Below, piece by piece: positions 33,069-40,311 of a stretch of 64,000 nt of DNA. Where the stretch lies: NCBI GenBank assembly GCA_965203135.1, contig CBDBBO010000001.1:930001-994000 (forward strand), in the 5' to 3' direction. This stretch comes from CATOSD01 sp965203135. Lineage in GTDB: Bacteria > Chloroflexota > Dehalococcoidia > Lucifugimonadales > CATOSD01. The notes under the pieces were generated by a model. The model did no database searches, was not told the DNA's origin, and worked only from the letters and a program-made list of their open reading frames with translations. Within the stretch, counting starts at the first letter, position 1, and the number at the start of each line of letters is the position of its first letter. Both the position numbers and the translations under genes were made by a program.

Positions 33069-33410
33069 ATGAAGATGTACACCTGGCAGCGTTGAAGCAC
33101 CTGCAAAAAGGTGAAAGCGTTGCTTTCGCAAGAGGGAGTCGAGGTCGAGGAGAGGGACTTCTTCAAGGAGCCGTTCGACGAGGCCGAGCTTCGCGGGCTG
33201 CTGGGGGACGACTCGCCGAGAGAGATATTCTCGTGGCGCAGCCCGTCGGTGAAGAAGATGGGGCTGGACAGGGACGCGCTCTCCGACGACGACCTAGTCC
33301 GGCTGATGGTGGAGGAGCCGCGGCTGGTGCGGCGTCCGCTGCTGGAGATAGACGGGCGGTTGGTCGTCGGCACCGCGAGGAACGCCGCGGAGCTGGCGCG
33401 GGGTAGTTAG
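33069..33410 (+). CDS. Probable selenoprotein, ArsC/Spx-like thioredoxin-fold protein (UxxC)
   Basis: ATG 33069 follows GAAGGAG by 9 bp. The frame reads MKMYTWQR, then TGA (33093-33095), then STCKKVKALLSQEGVEVE and runs on to the stop at 33408-33410. ArsC/Spx/YffB-like proteins have CxxCKK exactly here, so TGA replaces the first Cys: predicted Sec9 and Cys12. The remainder is intact (RDFFKEPFDEAELRGLL, FSWRSPSVKKMGL, and LVRRPLLEIDGRLVVGTA with the conserved Arg-Pro). Total 113 residues, normal for the family. A hairpin that fits the bacterial SECIS follows. The alternative is a nonsense mutation or sequencing error; the precise position at a redox Cys argues against that. Confidence 0.75.
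33111..33129 (+). promoter_or_regulatory. Candidate bacterial SECIS hairpin
   Basis: GTGAAAGC (33111-33118), loop GTT, GCTTTCGC (33122-33129): an 8-bp stem with one G-U pair and an apical loop starting with G. The loop begins 24 nt after the TGA, inside the 16-37 nt range I know for bacterial SECIS elements. A smaller stem CACCT..AGGTG lies nearer the TGA. Confidence 0.6.
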
Positions 33411-33482
33411 TGGACGTCACCAACAGGCACTGCACCTCTTGTATTTCTCGGCTGCTCTCGAAATGACCAGGGGGAAAGGGGC

Positions 33483-35345
33483 CTATTGCGCGGTTTCGAC
33501 CCGGACTATGTAAACGCCCTTGGCCCTGGGGAGCAGCGAGCTCTCGTAGTTCAGGTGCGTTTCCACCGCTACCAGGAAGCGGCCGCCATCCAGCCGCTGG
33601 AGCGCGAACGGCACCGGGTTCCAGCCCACCATCTGTAGCAGCCGCTCCTTGCGCGTCACCTGCCAGTCCAGGCCGCCGCCCTCGATTCGCAGCACGTTCG
33701 CGGTCATGGCGAAGTCGTCGGCCACCTCCTTGCCCGTAACGAACAGAGTCATGGACTCGTCCGACGCCTCACCGTCCGCTGTCAGGGCGAACCAGCTCAG
33801 CATGTGGTCCCAGGCCACCACGCGGGCGAAGCTGTCGGAGTCGCTGTGGAAGTCGGCGCCCGATAGCGCCACGCTCCACAGCCCACCGCCCTCGTCGTTA
33901 AAGCCGTACAGCGAGTTGAGCATGTGGGCGCCGTCCTCGCTGAACCGGGGAGAGCCGCCGTACAGCCGCCCGTTGTCGGGCGGGTCGGGAAAGCGCGACA
34001 GCGGATACTCCAGCAGGCGGTATTCGCCGGGGCTGTCCAGGTCGACCAGGTAGACGGACTGCCAGCGTGGGTCCGGCGGCGTTCCGCCGTCGCGCGCGGG
34101 CCAGCCCTCGGAGCTGACCAGCCACCGCCGGGCGTCGTCCGGCAGCGGATGCGTCATCAGCGGTATGCCGGGCGCCGTGTACAGGCGCTCCGCCGAGCCG
34201 TCATTAGCGATGTGCATCAGCCGGTAGCGCTGTGCCTTCTCTGGTTCGACCGACCGCCGCATGACCAGGTAGTGGCCGGACTCGCCGCCGTCCGCCGGAT
34301 AGGCGCGCGGCGCGTAGAGAGTGTCGCACTCGCTCAGCCAGGCAGCGCCCAGGTCGCGGGCGCGCTCGGCGACCCAGTAGCCCTCGAACCCGAAGTAGCT
34401 CAACCCCTCGCCCGCGCCGCCGCGGACCGCCCGCGAGAGACGCTCGCCGTAACCCGGCGTCGATGTGGCGGCCGGCTCCGGGTCGGCGGCGTGCGCGGGC
34501 GTGAACCGGAACCCCACCGCATCGAGCAGCGCGCGGTATCCGGCGTCCCGGAGGCTCTCGGCGAAGACGCCGCACTGCTTGCGGGCGAGCGCGGGCGCAG
34601 GGTAGCGCTGGTCGTCGAAGGGGAGCGCGAGTATCTCGGCCTCAAACTCTTTCGCCAGGTCGGACCCGGGGGCGCTGAGCGCCCTGGCGTTCACGTGGAA
34701 GTGGGTCGGCGGTGGCAGGCCGTCGTCGTCCCGCCTCCACTCCGCAGGCGCCTCGCCCGGTATCACGAGCAATGTACCGTCGGGGAACACCTCGGCCACG
34801 ACGCCCTCGATCTCCCGGCCGGCGAGGAACTCGAACCGCACGGCGTGGAAGAGGCCGTGGTCGAAGTCCTCCGGCGCGAGCCGCGCGTCCAGCGCCGGGT
34901 CGAGCGGCACGCCCATGGCGCGCAGCCGGTGCAGCCGGTGGACGGGGTGCTCGCCGAGCCGCTCCGGCGCCAGCGCGAGGGGGTCGAGGTAGCGCGGGCC
35001 GTCGTCGTGCGCGAGGCGAACCTTCGCCCTGCCCTGCCGCACCGTCAGCAGGTCTGGCCGGCCCTCGGCTTCCACCGGGCGACCGTCCTCTGAGGCCGCG
35101 TAGAAGTGCGGCTTGACGAGCTCGTCGAACGACGCCTCGGTATCGTACTCTTCCCTGGGGACCACGAGGCCGGCGGGCACTTCCACGCTCATCGATTCGT
35201 CGGGGGATTCGGACGCGGATGTTGTAATAGACGAGGCCTCCTCCAGGGTCGTGGTGTGGCAGGCGGCGACAAGCAGGGCGAGCGCGGACAGCGCAGCGAG
35301 GAGCAGGTTGGGGGTGGTGAGCGTCCGTAGCGTCTGCGTCTTCAC
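33483..35345 (-). CDS. Large lipoprotein of unknown function
   Basis: The 620-residue protein probably starts at GTG 35345; GTG 35351 is an alternative. Lipoprotein signal: LLLAALSALALLVAACHTTT with Cys at about residue 26. It then has a Ser/Thr/Glu-rich spacer and a long globular part with Trp/Tyr-rich strands (LSYFGFEGYWVAERARDL, SVYLVDLDSPGEYRLLEYP, SPRFSEDGAHMLNSLYGF) that look like a beta-propeller with bound-sugar or surface-protein character. I do not recognise the family. A hairpin repeat overlaps the start region, so the 5' end may have been reshaped by it. Confidence 0.65.
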   Translation of the reverse strand: MKTQTLRTLTTPNLLLAALSALALLVAACHTTTLEEASSITTSASESPDESMSVEVPAGLVVPREEYDTEASFDELVKPHFYAASEDGRPVEAEGRPDLLTVRQGRAKVRLAHDDGPRYLDPLALAPERLGEHPVHRLHRLRAMGVPLDPALDARLAPEDFDHGLFHAVRFEFLAGREIEGVVAEVFPDGTLLVIPGEAPAEWRRDDDGLPPPTHFHVNARALSAPGSDLAKEFEAEILALPFDDQRYPAPALARKQCGVFAESLRDAGYRALLDAVGFRFTPAHAADPEPAATSTPGYGERLSRAVRGGAGEGLSYFGFEGYWVAERARDLGAAWLSECDTLYAPRAYPADGGESGHYLVMRRSVEPEKAQRYRLMHIANDGSAERLYTAPGIPLMTHPLPDDARRWLVSSEGWPARDGGTPPDPRWQSVYLVDLDSPGEYRLLEYPLSRFPDPPDNGRLYGGSPRFSEDGAHMLNSLYGFNDEGGGLWSVALSGADFHSDSDSFARVVAWDHMLSWFALTADGEASDESMTLFVTGKEVADDFAMTANVLRIEGGGLDWQVTRKERLLQMVGWNPVPFALQRLDGGRFLVAVETHLNYESSLLPRAKGVYIVRVETAQ

Positions 35346-35408
35346 CCTCACCCATTCGACAGGCTCAGGGCAGGCTCTCAATCCTCTCCCATCAAGGGAG
35401 AGGAGGCC
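35342..35408. repeat. Composite hairpin repeat containing the TTCGACAGG core
   Basis: CACCCTCACCCA, then TTCGACAGGCTCAGGGCAGG, then CTCTCCCATCAAGGGAGAG. The short core appears to be inserted within a CCTCTCCC-type hairpin repeat; compare 20776-20820, which lacks it. Confidence 0.75.
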
Positions 35409-35422
35409 CATGAGCATCCCCG

Positions 35423-36721
35423 CTACTCCCACTCCTCGACGCGGACGAGGCTGCCCACCTCGTTTACCACGTCCATCTCGCGCAGCAGGTCCAGGGCGTT
35501 GGTCATGGCGGCCTCCCTGGCGCGGTGGGTCATCATCACTATCTCGGCGCGCTGCGCCGCCTCGTCGGTCTCCTTCTGGATGACCGAAGCGATGCTGATG
35601 TCGAGGTCGCCGAGCAGCTTTGCGATCTGGGCGAACACGCCGGGGCGGTCGTCGACGTTGAGGCGCAGGTAGTACTTGGTCTCCAGCTCGGACATGGGAC
35701 TGACGCGCACGTTCTCCGACAGCCGCAGCGGGGTGGGCGGCGTGACGTTGCCCACGATATTGCGAGCGATGCCTATGGCGTCGGCAACGACCGCGCTTGC
35801 GGTGGGGTCCGGACCCGCGCCGGGGCCGGTGAAAAGCACGCGGCCCACCATGTCTGCCTCCACCTCCACGGCATTCAGCACGCCCTCCACCTTGGCCAGC
35901 ATCACGTCGGCGGGCACGAACGCGGGGTGCACGTGGGCCTCGACCACGCCGTCGCGCATGTTCGCAATGGCGAGCAGCTTGATGGTGTAGCCCAGCTCCC
36001 TGGCGTACAGGAAGTCGCGCGCGTCGAGGCGCGTGATGCCCTCGCGGTACACGTCGCTGTCCTTGATTCGGGCGCGAAAGGCGAGCGTGGACAGGATGGC
36101 CAGCTTGTAGGCGGCGTCGATGCCCTCCACGTCGTTGGTGGGGTCGGCCTCCGCGTAGCCCAGCTCCTGGGCCGCGCGCAGGGCGTCGTCGAAGCCCACG
36201 CCCTGCTGCACCATCTGGGTGAGGATGTAGTTGGTGGTGCCGTTGATGATGGCGTGGATGGAGGAGATTTCGTTGGACACGAGGTCGCGCAGCAGGGGGC
36301 CGATGATGGGCGTGCCGCCGGCCACGCTGGCCTCGAACATCACCTGTACGCCCTTCTTGCGTGCCAAGGTTAGCAGGTCGGGGCCCTGCTTGGCCATCAC
36401 CTCTTTGTTGGCGGTGACGATGTGCTTGTCGAGGGAGATGGCCTTGACGATGTAGTCCAGCGCTGGAGTCTGGCCGCCCATGACCTCCACCACGATGTCG
36501 ACGGCGGGGTTGTCGAGGATGTCCTCGACGCTGGTGGTGACAAGGCTCGGGGGCACGTCGAACGAACGGGGCTTGGAGGGGTCCCTTACCAGCACTCCCT
36601 CCAGGGAGAGGTCGCAACCGGCGAGTTGCCGGACGTGGTCGGCGCGCTCGACAAGCGTCCTGGCGACGCCGCCGCCCACGACTCCCAGGCCAAGCAGGCC
36701 AATTCCGACCGAGGTCTTCAT
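35423..36721 (-). CDS. hom: Homoserine dehydrogenase
   Basis: This 432-residue protein starts at ATG 36721. NAD(P)-binding motif VGIGLLGLGVVGGGVARTL; VVEVMGGQTPALDYI and VTANKEVMAKQG; catalytic region SVAGGTPIIGPLL..INGTTNYILTQM and ELGYAEADPTNDVEGIDAAYKLAIL with the catalytic Lys. An ACT domain (DDRPGVFAQIAKLLGDLDIS) closes the protein and probably mediates feedback by threonine. It catalyses reduction of aspartate semialdehyde to homoserine, the branch to threonine and methionine. Confidence 0.96.
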   Translation of the reverse strand: MKTSVGIGLLGLGVVGGGVARTLVERADHVRQLAGCDLSLEGVLVRDPSKPRSFDVPPSLVTTSVEDILDNPAVDIVVEVMGGQTPALDYIVKAISLDKHIVTANKEVMAKQGPDLLTLARKKGVQVMFEASVAGGTPIIGPLLRDLVSNEISSIHAIINGTTNYILTQMVQQGVGFDDALRAAQELGYAEADPTNDVEGIDAAYKLAILSTLAFRARIKDSDVYREGITRLDARDFLYARELGYTIKLLAIANMRDGVVEAHVHPAFVPADVMLAKVEGVLNAVEVEADMVGRVLFTGPGAGPDPTASAVVADAIGIARNIVGNVTPPTPLRLSENVRVSPMSELETKYYLRLNVDDRPGVFAQIAKLLGDLDISIASVIQKETDEAAQRAEIVMMTHRAREAAMTNALDLLREMDVVNEVGSLVRVEEWE

Positions 36722-36743
36722 GCGCGCCCTGGGCTCCCGTTCC

Positions 36744-37868
36744 TCAGAAGCCGAACGATCCCAGGGGCTGTTGCGGCTCTTCTTCCTCCTGCGGCGCGGC
36801 GGACAGGCCGAGCTGCTCCAGCATCCAGGAATAGATCTCGGAGTCGAAATTGGAGTACACGTCGAACTTGGCCCGCTGCTCGTTTATCCAGGTCTGAAGC
36901 GCGGCCGTCTTCAGCGCGTCGAGGTCTTCGGGGTCCAGCTCGCGGGCCTCGGCTCTCTCGGAGACGATGAAGAAGTACAGCGTCTGCTGGTCCTGTACGC
37001 TGGTGCTGACCTCGCTCAGCTTGCCGACCTCGAGGTCGAAGAAGGCGTACTCGTGGTCCTTCAGTATGCCGCGGGGAAGCCAGCCCAGGTCTCCGCCGAG
37101 CCGGACCATCTCCTGCGAGTCCCTGGAGAACTCGCGCACGATGCCCTTCACGCCCTCCCGTATCTCTTCGGGCTCGGTGGCGCCGCGCAGGGCGTCCCGC
37201 AGCTTCACCTGCATGATGTCGATCTCGTCGGTTGGAGCCACGATTATCTGCTGCACGCGCACCTGCTCGGCGAAGGCGGGGACGCTTTCGCCGATGTACT
37301 GGCGCGTCTTCTCCCTGACGATAGACCGCCTGGTGAGCTGGTCGTACTCCTCTTCGCTGTACTGGATGGCGTTCAGGTAGCCGTTGTAGCGTTCCTGGAA
37401 CTCGCGCTCGACCTGAGCGGGGTCGATGCCGCTCGAGGCGGGGTCGCCCCTCGTGAATGTGTTGCGGATCTGGGCCCGTATCTCGTCTTCGGACACGACT
37501 ATGCCGAGCGAGGGCGCGGACTGGGAGATGATCTCGTTTTCGACGAAGAGCTGAAGGGTCTGGAAAATGTCGTTGGTGGCGTTGAACTGGCCGCCCAGGA
37601 ACTCCATGCCCTTCTGGCTCACGCGGAGGAGCTTCACCATGTCGCCGCGGGTGTAGGTGACGTCGTTCACGCGGACCACGACCTCGCGGGAGGGCAGGAC
37701 GAATATCAGGGCGTAGCCGGCGATTACGATGCCGGCGATGGCGAGCAGCATGATGCCGACTACCACCATGCCAATGCGGCGGCGCTTGACGTCGCGCTCG
37801 GCACGCACGGCCCGGTGTCGCCTGTCGACGACCACGTGCCCCAGCGGAATTCCGGTCTGCTCTGCCAC
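36744..37868 (-). CDS. Membrane-anchored parvulin-type peptidyl-prolyl isomerase (SurA/PrsA-like)
   Basis: This 374-residue protein starts at ATG 37868. A basic N-terminus precedes one transmembrane helix (VVVGIMLLAIAGIVIAGYAL, about 35-57). A SurA-N-like helical region follows (LQLFVENEIISQSAPSLGIV), then a parvulin domain: VRVQQIIVAPTDEIDIMQV, EMVRLGGDLGWLPRGIL (GGDLGW hallmark), and YFFIVSERAEAREL. The C-terminus is acidic. It would fold exported proteins on the outer face of the membrane. It lies downstream of rpsR and upstream of hom on the same strand. Confidence 0.88.
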   Translation of the reverse strand: MAEQTGIPLGHVVVDRRHRAVRAERDVKRRRIGMVVVGIMLLAIAGIVIAGYALIFVLPSREVVVRVNDVTYTRGDMVKLLRVSQKGMEFLGGQFNATNDIFQTLQLFVENEIISQSAPSLGIVVSEDEIRAQIRNTFTRGDPASSGIDPAQVEREFQERYNGYLNAIQYSEEEYDQLTRRSIVREKTRQYIGESVPAFAEQVRVQQIIVAPTDEIDIMQVKLRDALRGATEPEEIREGVKGIVREFSRDSQEMVRLGGDLGWLPRGILKDHEYAFFDLEVGKLSEVSTSVQDQQTLYFFIVSERAEARELDPEDLDALKTAALQTWINEQRAKFDVYSNFDSEIYSWMLEQLGLSAAPQEEEEPQQPLGSFGF

Positions 37869-37883
37869 GGCTTCGCCTGCGGA

Positions 37884-38174
37884 CTACCTGCGCGCGAACC
37901 GCTCGGCCGCGGGCGTGCGGTGGTCGGGGCTGAAGGGCAGCAGGGCGAGGTGCCTGGCGCGCTTGATGGCGGTGGAAAGGCCGCGCTGGTGCTTGGCGCA
38001 CACGCCCGTCTTGCGGCGGGCCTCGAGCTTGAACCGGTCGGAGAGGTATCGCCGGAAACGGTCGAGCTCCTTGTAGTCGATGTACTTGACACGGTCGACG
38101 CAGAACGAGCACACCTTGCGCCGGGCGTAGTATCGGGGTCTGCCCCTTCTGGGCCTTCTCTGTCCTGTGGTCAT
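37884..38174 (-). CDS. rpsR: Ribosomal protein bS18
   Basis: This 96-residue basic protein has VCSFCVDRVKYIDYKELDRF, FKLEARRKTGVCAKHQRGL and IKRARHLALLPFS, the standard bS18 core. CxxC and CxxH suggest the zinc-binding form. It ends the rpsF-coiled coil-ssb-rpsR cluster. Confidence 0.96.
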   Translation of the reverse strand: MTTGQRRPRRGRPRYYARRKVCSFCVDRVKYIDYKELDRFRRYLSDRFKLEARRKTGVCAKHQRGLSTAIKRARHLALLPFSPDHRTPAAERFARR

Positions 38175-38232
38175 GGCTGTCCTCTGCGTGTGATTGGTGA
38201 AGCGGCCGGCTCACGCCGGCCTGGCGGGCGGC

Positions 38233-38658
38233 CTACCAGGGCAGGTCGTCGTCATCGTCTTGGGGCGGAGGCCCGCCGGCGAACGGGTCTCCGCCGCCGC
38301 CAAAGGAGTCGCGCGAACCGGACCTCTCGCCTCCCCCGCTATCCAGGAACAACACCGTAAAGGCGTTAATCTCGTTGGTGAAGCGAGTCTGACCGTCGTT
38401 GCCCACCCAGGTGTCGCTTTTGAGGCGGCCCTCGGCGTACACGCGCCTGCCCTTGGTCAAGTACTGGTTACACTGCTCGGCGAGGCGGTTCCAGGTCACG
38501 ACCCTGAACCACTCGGTGTCCTCCCGACGTTCGCCGTTCTGGGTAGTGTACCTGCGGCTGGTGGCGATGTTAAACGACGTCACGGGAGCGCCGCTCGGGG
38601 TGTAGCGCATCTCCGGGTCGGAACCCAAGTTGCCGATTACCATTATCTTGTTCAGCAC
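38233..38658 (-). CDS. ssb: Single-stranded DNA-binding protein
   Basis: This 141-residue protein begins MLNKIMVIGNLGSDPEMRYT, the canonical SSB start. An OB-fold covers residues 1-105 (EWFRVVTWNRLAEQCNQYL, RRVYAEGRLKSDTW). The tail is Gly-rich and ends DDDDDLPW, an acidic tip like the usual DDDIPF peptide that recruits repair and replication proteins, with a final Trp instead of Phe. Position between rpsF and rpsR is the usual bacterial arrangement. Confidence 0.95.
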   Translation of the reverse strand: MLNKIMVIGNLGSDPEMRYTPSGAPVTSFNIATSRRYTTQNGERREDTEWFRVVTWNRLAEQCNQYLTKGRRVYAEGRLKSDTWVGNDGQTRFTNEINAFTVLFLDSGGGERSGSRDSFGGGGDPFAGGPPPQDDDDDLPW

Positions 38659-38708
38659 TTCGAAATCTCTTTCTGGTGGATAGTGGCTAACTGCCGCTTT
38701 TCGCTTCC

Positions 38709-38936
38709 CTAGCGAGTCTCGTCGATGCGAACGATGTCCGCCTGGATCAGGGTGATGGCCTGGGCCATGCGATCCATCACCTCATCGCGCCGTCGTTGGG
38801 ATTCCTGCACCCGCCGCAGGGACTCATCCATCTGCCGCTGGTGTTCTTCCATCTGCCGCTGGGATTCCTCCATCAGGCGGTGTATCTCAACGGAGAACAG
38901 GGAGAATCTCTCCAGGTTTCTGATTCGTTCTTCCAA
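38709..38936 (-). CDS. Small coiled-coil protein in the rpsF-ssb-rpsR operon
   Basis: This 75-residue protein starts at ATG 38936, 60 bp after rpsF. Residues 15-60 are near-perfect heptads with repeated ESQRQMEEHQRQMDES units, then RRDEVMDRMAQAITLIQADI. It is highly charged, without a membrane segment. I know no named family. The 11-12 residue internal repeats suggest expansion of a coiled-coil hook. It lies where most bacteria have nothing between rpsF and ssb. Confidence 0.6.
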   Translation of the reverse strand: MEERIRNLERFSLFSVEIHRLMEESQRQMEEHQRQMDESLRRVQESQRRRDEVMDRMAQAITLIQADIVRIDETR

Positions 38937-38995
38937 AAGGCGCCTCCGAGGCCCCCATTATAGCGGTCTTGCGGACCTGCCGCGAAAGCGGGAAG

Positions 38996-39538
38996 CTACG
39001 CCTCGGCGCGGCCTTCTCCGCCCGGCTCAGCGGGAGTTTCCGCTTCCGCGGCGGCTTCCGGCTCGGCCTGGGCGACCGGAGCGTCGGCGGCATCGGTCTC
39101 GGCCTGGGCTACCGGCTCGGCGGACGGCTCGACCTCGGCCACCGGCGCGTCGGATGTCTCCTCCTCCCCCGCCTCGACCGCATCCTCCGGCTCGGTTTCC
39201 ACTTCCGGTTCCGGCTCGGGCGCCTCCACCTTGACGGACTTGTCGAGTCTCATTGTGAGGTGTCTCATCACGTCGTCCGACGCCTTCAGGCTGTTGTCCA
39301 GCTCTATGACGTCGCCCGGCTCGAGGGCGAAGCGGGTGAGCACGTAGTTGCCCTCGTGGAACTTCTGTATCGGGTAGGCGAGCCGGCGCAGGCCCCAGAT
39401 GTCCTGTTCGTACACAAGGCCGCCGCGGTCGGCGATGAAGCCCGCGACGCGGGCGCCTGCGGCGTCGATTTCGACCTCGTTGGCCTCGGGGCTGATGATC
39501 ATCATCAGCTCGTAGTCTCGGGTTTGCTGTTCTACCAA
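38996..39538 (-). CDS. rpsF: Ribosomal protein bS6 with long acidic tail
   Basis: This 180-residue protein has the bS6 domain in residues 1-100 (YELMMIISPEANEVEIDAAG, WGLRRLAYPIQKFHEGNYVL, DDVMRHLTMRLDK). A tail of about 75 residues rich in Glu, Pro and Ala with imperfect repeats (DAPVAEVEPSAEPVAQAE) follows. Ordinary bS6 is about 95-135 residues; acidic tails occur in several phyla. Binds 16S rRNA with bS18. A strong promoter lies 130 bp upstream. Confidence 0.95.
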   Translation of the reverse strand: MVEQQTRDYELMMIISPEANEVEIDAAGARVAGFIADRGGLVYEQDIWGLRRLAYPIQKFHEGNYVLTRFALEPGDVIELDNSLKASDDVMRHLTMRLDKSVKVEAPEPEPEVETEPEDAVEAGEEETSDAPVAEVEPSAEPVAQAETDAADAPVAQAEPEAAAEAETPAEPGGEGRAEA

Positions 39539-39673
39539 GCTGTTCTCCTAGATCGTTCCATCATGGCGCGGCGCCGGGGCCTTCCGCGTAGGCTTTCCGC
39601 ACGACCGGCCGCCGGGCAACGAGCCCACGCGAGGGCGCGCCTGAGCGCTCCTCCGTTCGGCAGAATAACCGCG

Positions 39674-39703
39674 ATTATATCACGCGCGGGCGGGGGCATT
39701 CAA
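39674..39703 (-). promoter_or_regulatory. Promoter of the rpsF operon
   Basis: Minus strand TTGAAT (39698-39703), 18-bp spacer, TATAAT (39674-39679). A consensus -10 in otherwise very GC-rich DNA. Start predicted near 39667, leaving a leader of about 130 nt in which autoregulation by bS6:bS18 could act. Confidence 0.7.
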
Positions 39704-39910
39704 CGCGCGAACGACGGATGGGGCGAGCGTGGGCGGGCGTAATCTGTTGCTTTCTGCGACATTCTGTTGCTTTCGTAGCTGAGACCTCCGGCGGTTCCGC
39801 TCAATTCTGTAGTGCGGGCGTGGGCAATTCAGGGCAGAAGTGTCGCGCCGCGTGGCAGAAGAGGACAGGGGCCGGTCGGGCCTGTGGTCAGTGGCCGCAG
39901 TCGCGCCGTC

Positions 39911-39993
39911 ACCCCCATCCCTTCGGCTACGCTCAGGGCAGGCTCTTGTCAGTCACCCTCACCCTAACCCTCTCCCATCGAGGGAGAGGGGAC
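39911..39993. repeat. Composite hairpin repeat with diverged TTCGACAGG core
   Basis: ACCCCCATCCC, then TTCGGCTACGCTCAGGGCAGG-like core, then CACCCTCACCCTAACC and CTCTCCCATCGAGGGAGAG. Same architecture as 35342-35408 with the core at the other side. Confidence 0.75.
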
Positions 39994-40311
39994 TTGTGGT
40001 GCCGCGGGCGGGTTTGAAACCTGCCCCTTCCGTGGGATAGGATAGCACGGATGTGCGTATACTTCAAGGGCGATGGCGAAATTGCGGGACTGGGGCGAAT
40101 TTGTGGGGAGAAATTGCGCACGAATGGGAACCGGTGGGACGTGGGTGAAAATGGGTGAGACACGACTGGGAACGGGTGGCGCGGGAAAGTGACGGAATTT
40201 TCGGGGTTGTGGTGGAGCGAATGGGCCGGGCGAGGGCGAGGGGACTCTTGATTGTCACGAAGTCCGAACAGTTATTGGGACGTCCGGCGAGTGCGGGTCT
40301 GGGATCGGCCG

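Larger units (their letters stand above)
39539..40311. other. Intergenic region upstream of rpsF
   Basis: 773 bp without a convincing gene. It contains the rpsF promoter (39674-39703) and a composite hairpin repeat (39911-39993). Other open frames here lack family features and ribosome-binding sites. Confidence 0.5.

Noticed and set aside
33111..33410. A shorter protein beginning at GTG 33111, after the TGA
   Set aside because: It would lose the CxxC motif and the first beta strand, and has no good ribosome-binding site; the ATG at 33069 has GAAGGAG.
35346..36617. In-frame extension of the 33483 lipoprotein gene upstream to 36617
   Set aside because: It would run through homoserine dehydrogenase in another frame and the Arg/Gly-rich translation looks non-coding; the lipoprotein signal marks the true start.
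39704..40311. tRNA or other structured RNA gene upstream of rpsF
   Set aside because: No cloverleaf or T-loop signature was found by eye; only hairpin repeats are seen.
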